Assembly: GCA_950295325.1 (NCBI GenBank)
Contig: OX485803.1
Coordinates: 66,357,554-66,417,553 of the forward strand
Source: Polytrichum commune
Lineage: Eukaryota; Streptophyta; Polytrichopsida; Polytrichales; Polytrichaceae
Reading direction: 5' to 3'
Length of the DNA: 60,000 nucleotides
Of this stretch, positions 57,691 through 60,000 are shown one piece after another; within the stretch, counting starts at the first letter, position 1; each line of letters begins with the position of its first letter. A program made the position numbers and the translations under genes. The notes beneath the pieces are model-generated. The model did no database searches. It saw nothing but the letters and a program-made list of their open reading frames with translations, and was not told the DNA's origin.

Positions 57691-59238
57691 CTTAGGCCCT
57701 GGCATATTGATACAATGGCCACAATAGTGGTCCAGCCGGGGCCCAGCCAGTTCGCTGGTGCGGGCCCTCCTGGAGGATGAGCCAACTATCCAAGGTGCTA
57801 GAGACAGAGTCCGGAAGACCCTCAAACGGCTAGATGCAAAGCTCGCATTGGATGTGACATCAAAAAGAATCGGCGGGGTTTTGGTTGTGCCCATAGCCGT
57901 GGCAGGCCCCACATCCCTTGTGTCCTAGGGATGGTCCCCGCCCAGGCTGTGAGGCAGGGTTTAGGGCACATGAGTCACACTTCAGCCTTATTTGTACATG
58001 ACAATAATGACCTTAAAATGAAAAAATATTATAGGTTTTGCCGATCTAGTAAGTCATGATTACCCTAGGCCTTGCCACGGTGGCAGCGGTTGCCTTGGCG
58101 GTGCAGGCTACCGCTCCGTGTCCTGCAGCAGTGCAGCCGTTGGCCCGGTGGCATGCACAACTTGGGCGGTCCCTACCACCATGGTGGAACCTAAAAAGGT
58201 GGTTTTTGGCCTCATATGCCAAGGCCTTGTACCCCAAAAAATCTCCTATGACATTGCTTTAGGCCAATTGGCATTAGAAAATCTATACAAAGTTCAAATG
58301 ATGTGTTTTTTTTTTTGTGTCCATAGGAATTCTCTACTTGTATAAGTTATTCTTGATATGTTTCAATAATTTTTTATTTTCTCCGTAAATCCACCACTTA
58401 CTACCAAATTGCATTTTTTGTGTACATTTTTCTATTAAAATCCAACTTCTTAAGAACATTATGAGATATATGTTCTCATAAGTTCAAAATAAAAGCTTCA
58501 ACGATATGATATGCAATCATCTTATGTTGTTGTTGTTTTTTCTTTCTTTCTTTCTTTCATTTAGGGTCTTAATGTATAATGTTTTTATAATGCAAGAGAA
58601 AGATGTAATACTTTTAGCAACTAATGTTTATCATGTTCATAGTTGTTACAATTTTGCAAATTGATATGAATAATGTTTTTTATAAAGTTATCAAAGAGAA
58701 AAATATTATAGCTAAAAATATTATAATATTTGATGTGATTTCGCAGCAACACCTTAATACCAATTTAATAGTTTATCTCACATACATTGAATTACGGGGG
58801 GGGGTGACTATCGGAATTTTAGAAACCACGTGAGATAAAAAATAGGGTCAATTTAATTCGTTGAGGGTAAAATTTATAACTTCGTTAGATCTACCATAGC
58901 TTTGGAAATATGTCCCATACATGATTATATATAAAATAGGGCGGTGAATAATTCCTCCATTTTAGTAATCAGTAGAAAAAAAAATAGGATTATAGATATT
59001 GGATCCCCCCAAATGTGTGTAGTAGAATCAATAGAATAATTATGGATTTGACTACTTGGATGAAGAATTGTGTAAATTCTGTCCAAATTTGAATGAAAAG
59101 TGTTAGTATGGAGGGAAAATGTTGTGGATTTTTTGGGGGGAAGGAACATTGTGACTTCTCAACGGCCCTTGGGTTGGCTTAGGGGGTGGACAAGCATAGT
59201 GGCGTGAAGGCGTTGAAGCATTTGGGTAGGGTCTTGGG
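57691..59238. other. Intergenic, no gene seen
   Basis: 57700-58200 is GC-richer, with short overlapping frames on both strands that I cannot assign. The rest is AT-rich with a TTTC microsatellite near 58542 and a G9 tract at 58796-58804. Confidence 0.45.
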
Positions 59239-59705
59239 ATGGATTGTGGAGTGTATTTTATGCAGAGAAGTACGACAACTATCTCATCTACAGTTAAATC
59301 AGTTGTTAGGAGGACTAGGGTAAATCCTTCCAAAAATCTGCAACCTACATGTGTCCTCAATGGAGTTGACCGGGGCACATGGTGTATAGGACGAGTTCAA
59401 AAAATGAGACGAAAGGTAGGTACAAGGTGGGGAAGTTGCAGGCATCTTGTTGATCTTCTTAATCGGGAGGTAACAAAGGTAAAAAAACAAATATTGTCGG
59501 ATCTAGTTTTATGGTCTATCTTAATTATTTTAGAAAAGTCCCCGGACACTTTAAATTCAAATATGACCACTCAGATTCTATTTGGGTTGATGTAGATAGC
59601 ATAATTTGCACAGTGACTATGTCATTTGATGTAGAGAGGGATGTCTTTGAGCTTGATCCGGTTGATGGGAACTCCTTGAATGAATTTGTTGAAAAGTCAA
59701 CATGA
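59239..59705 (+). pseudogene. Unrecognised protein fragment, copy 2
   Basis: Two frames continue one another. The first runs through PTCVLNGVDRGTWCIGRVQ and RHLVDLLNREVTKVKK. The second runs through YLNYFRKVPGHFKFKYDHSD and SIWVDVDSIICTVTMSF. The minus-strand fragment at 42728-43039 aligns across both. The frame change falls near a run of seven A's at about 59481, so a one-base slip is likely; a short intron (GT at 59470, AG at 59531-59532) is an alternative. The family is unknown to me. Confidence 0.6.
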
Positions 59706-60000
59706 AATTAATAGTGATGTAAGATATTGTTTGTTATTTCATATCCATATCACAAAATGACTAATGTTCTTTCTAGTGTACAAATCATGCATGATTGTTA
59801 TGGAATTTTTTTTCTAAGTTAGTAGGTGTTATTTAATCTATGAAATTCTCTTGCTTCATTCAAAGATGTCGTTTATCAATGAGCATTGGATGGTTGAAGT
59901 GATAAACATGTACTAAACTTTTCAAATGCATGAAGATGATGAGTTGATTTTCAATCCAATTTCGGAGGAAACTAGGTATTATGCTTTCCTAAACCTTGAA
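59706..60000. other. Window end, no gene seen
   Basis: AT-rich sequence; nothing supported before the window ends. Confidence 0.5.

Noticed and set aside
1-60000. LTR retrotransposon, viral, CRISPR or organelle-derived genes
   Set aside because: I saw no reverse transcriptase, integrase or capsid motifs, no direct-repeat spacer arrays, and the tRNA is not of the organelle type.

Overview
This is a window of plant nuclear genome. The evidence is spliced genes with GT..AG introns and plant protein families, a nuclear-type tRNA-Cys, AT-rich intergenic DNA, and very many short inverted-repeat transposons (MITEs) with clean target-site duplications (TSDs). It looks like a land plant, but the lineage cannot be resolved from the sequence alone. 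No operons, CRISPR arrays, viral genes or organelle genes were seen.

Genes. Three spliced protein genes are supported. (1) 7213-11631, minus strand, is a four-exon cysteine-rich membrane protein of the folate-receptor-like family. (2) 23713-26148, plus strand, is a YCII-domain protein with a probable N-terminal organelle-targeting extension; its last exon has a decayed tandem copy just downstream. (3) 33130-36958, minus strand, is a four-exon MscS-like mechanosensitive channel of 1062 residues with an unusually long N-terminal domain. A tRNA-Cys(GCA) lies at 16149-16220 on the minus strand. At 56.3-57.4 kb three tandem foldbacks with matching 21-nt arms look like a polycistronic microRNA precursor, with a TATA box and telo-box placed for minus-strand transcription. 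Two related, broken reading frames of unknown type lie at 42.7 and 59.2 kb.

Mobile DNA. The rest is dominated by small non-autonomous DNA transposons. I group them by their own ends as families A-L. Families A, B, C, D, E, I and K have 3-bp TSDs (TAA/TTA/TCA/TGA) and GC-rich ends of the PIF/Harbinger (Tourist) kind. Several are nested: E inside E (485-1526), K inside E (15420-16079), a hAT-like element inside B (17776-18729), a hAT-like element inside E (43705-44392), B inside an F-like element (45565-46325), and A inside repeat G (13140-13860). Two larger hAT elements (38276-39074 and 46537-47642) share ends; the second keeps the C-terminal dimerisation region of a hAT transposase. No intact LTR retrotransposon reading frame was recognised.

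Tandem repeats are also frequent: a three-copy 388-bp array beside the tRNA, a 247-bp duplication in the YCII gene, a 184-bp exon duplication, a decayed minisatellite at 41.1 kb and many long G or C homopolymer tracts. How the genes relate functionally is not evident; they look like independent plant loci set in transposon-rich DNA.
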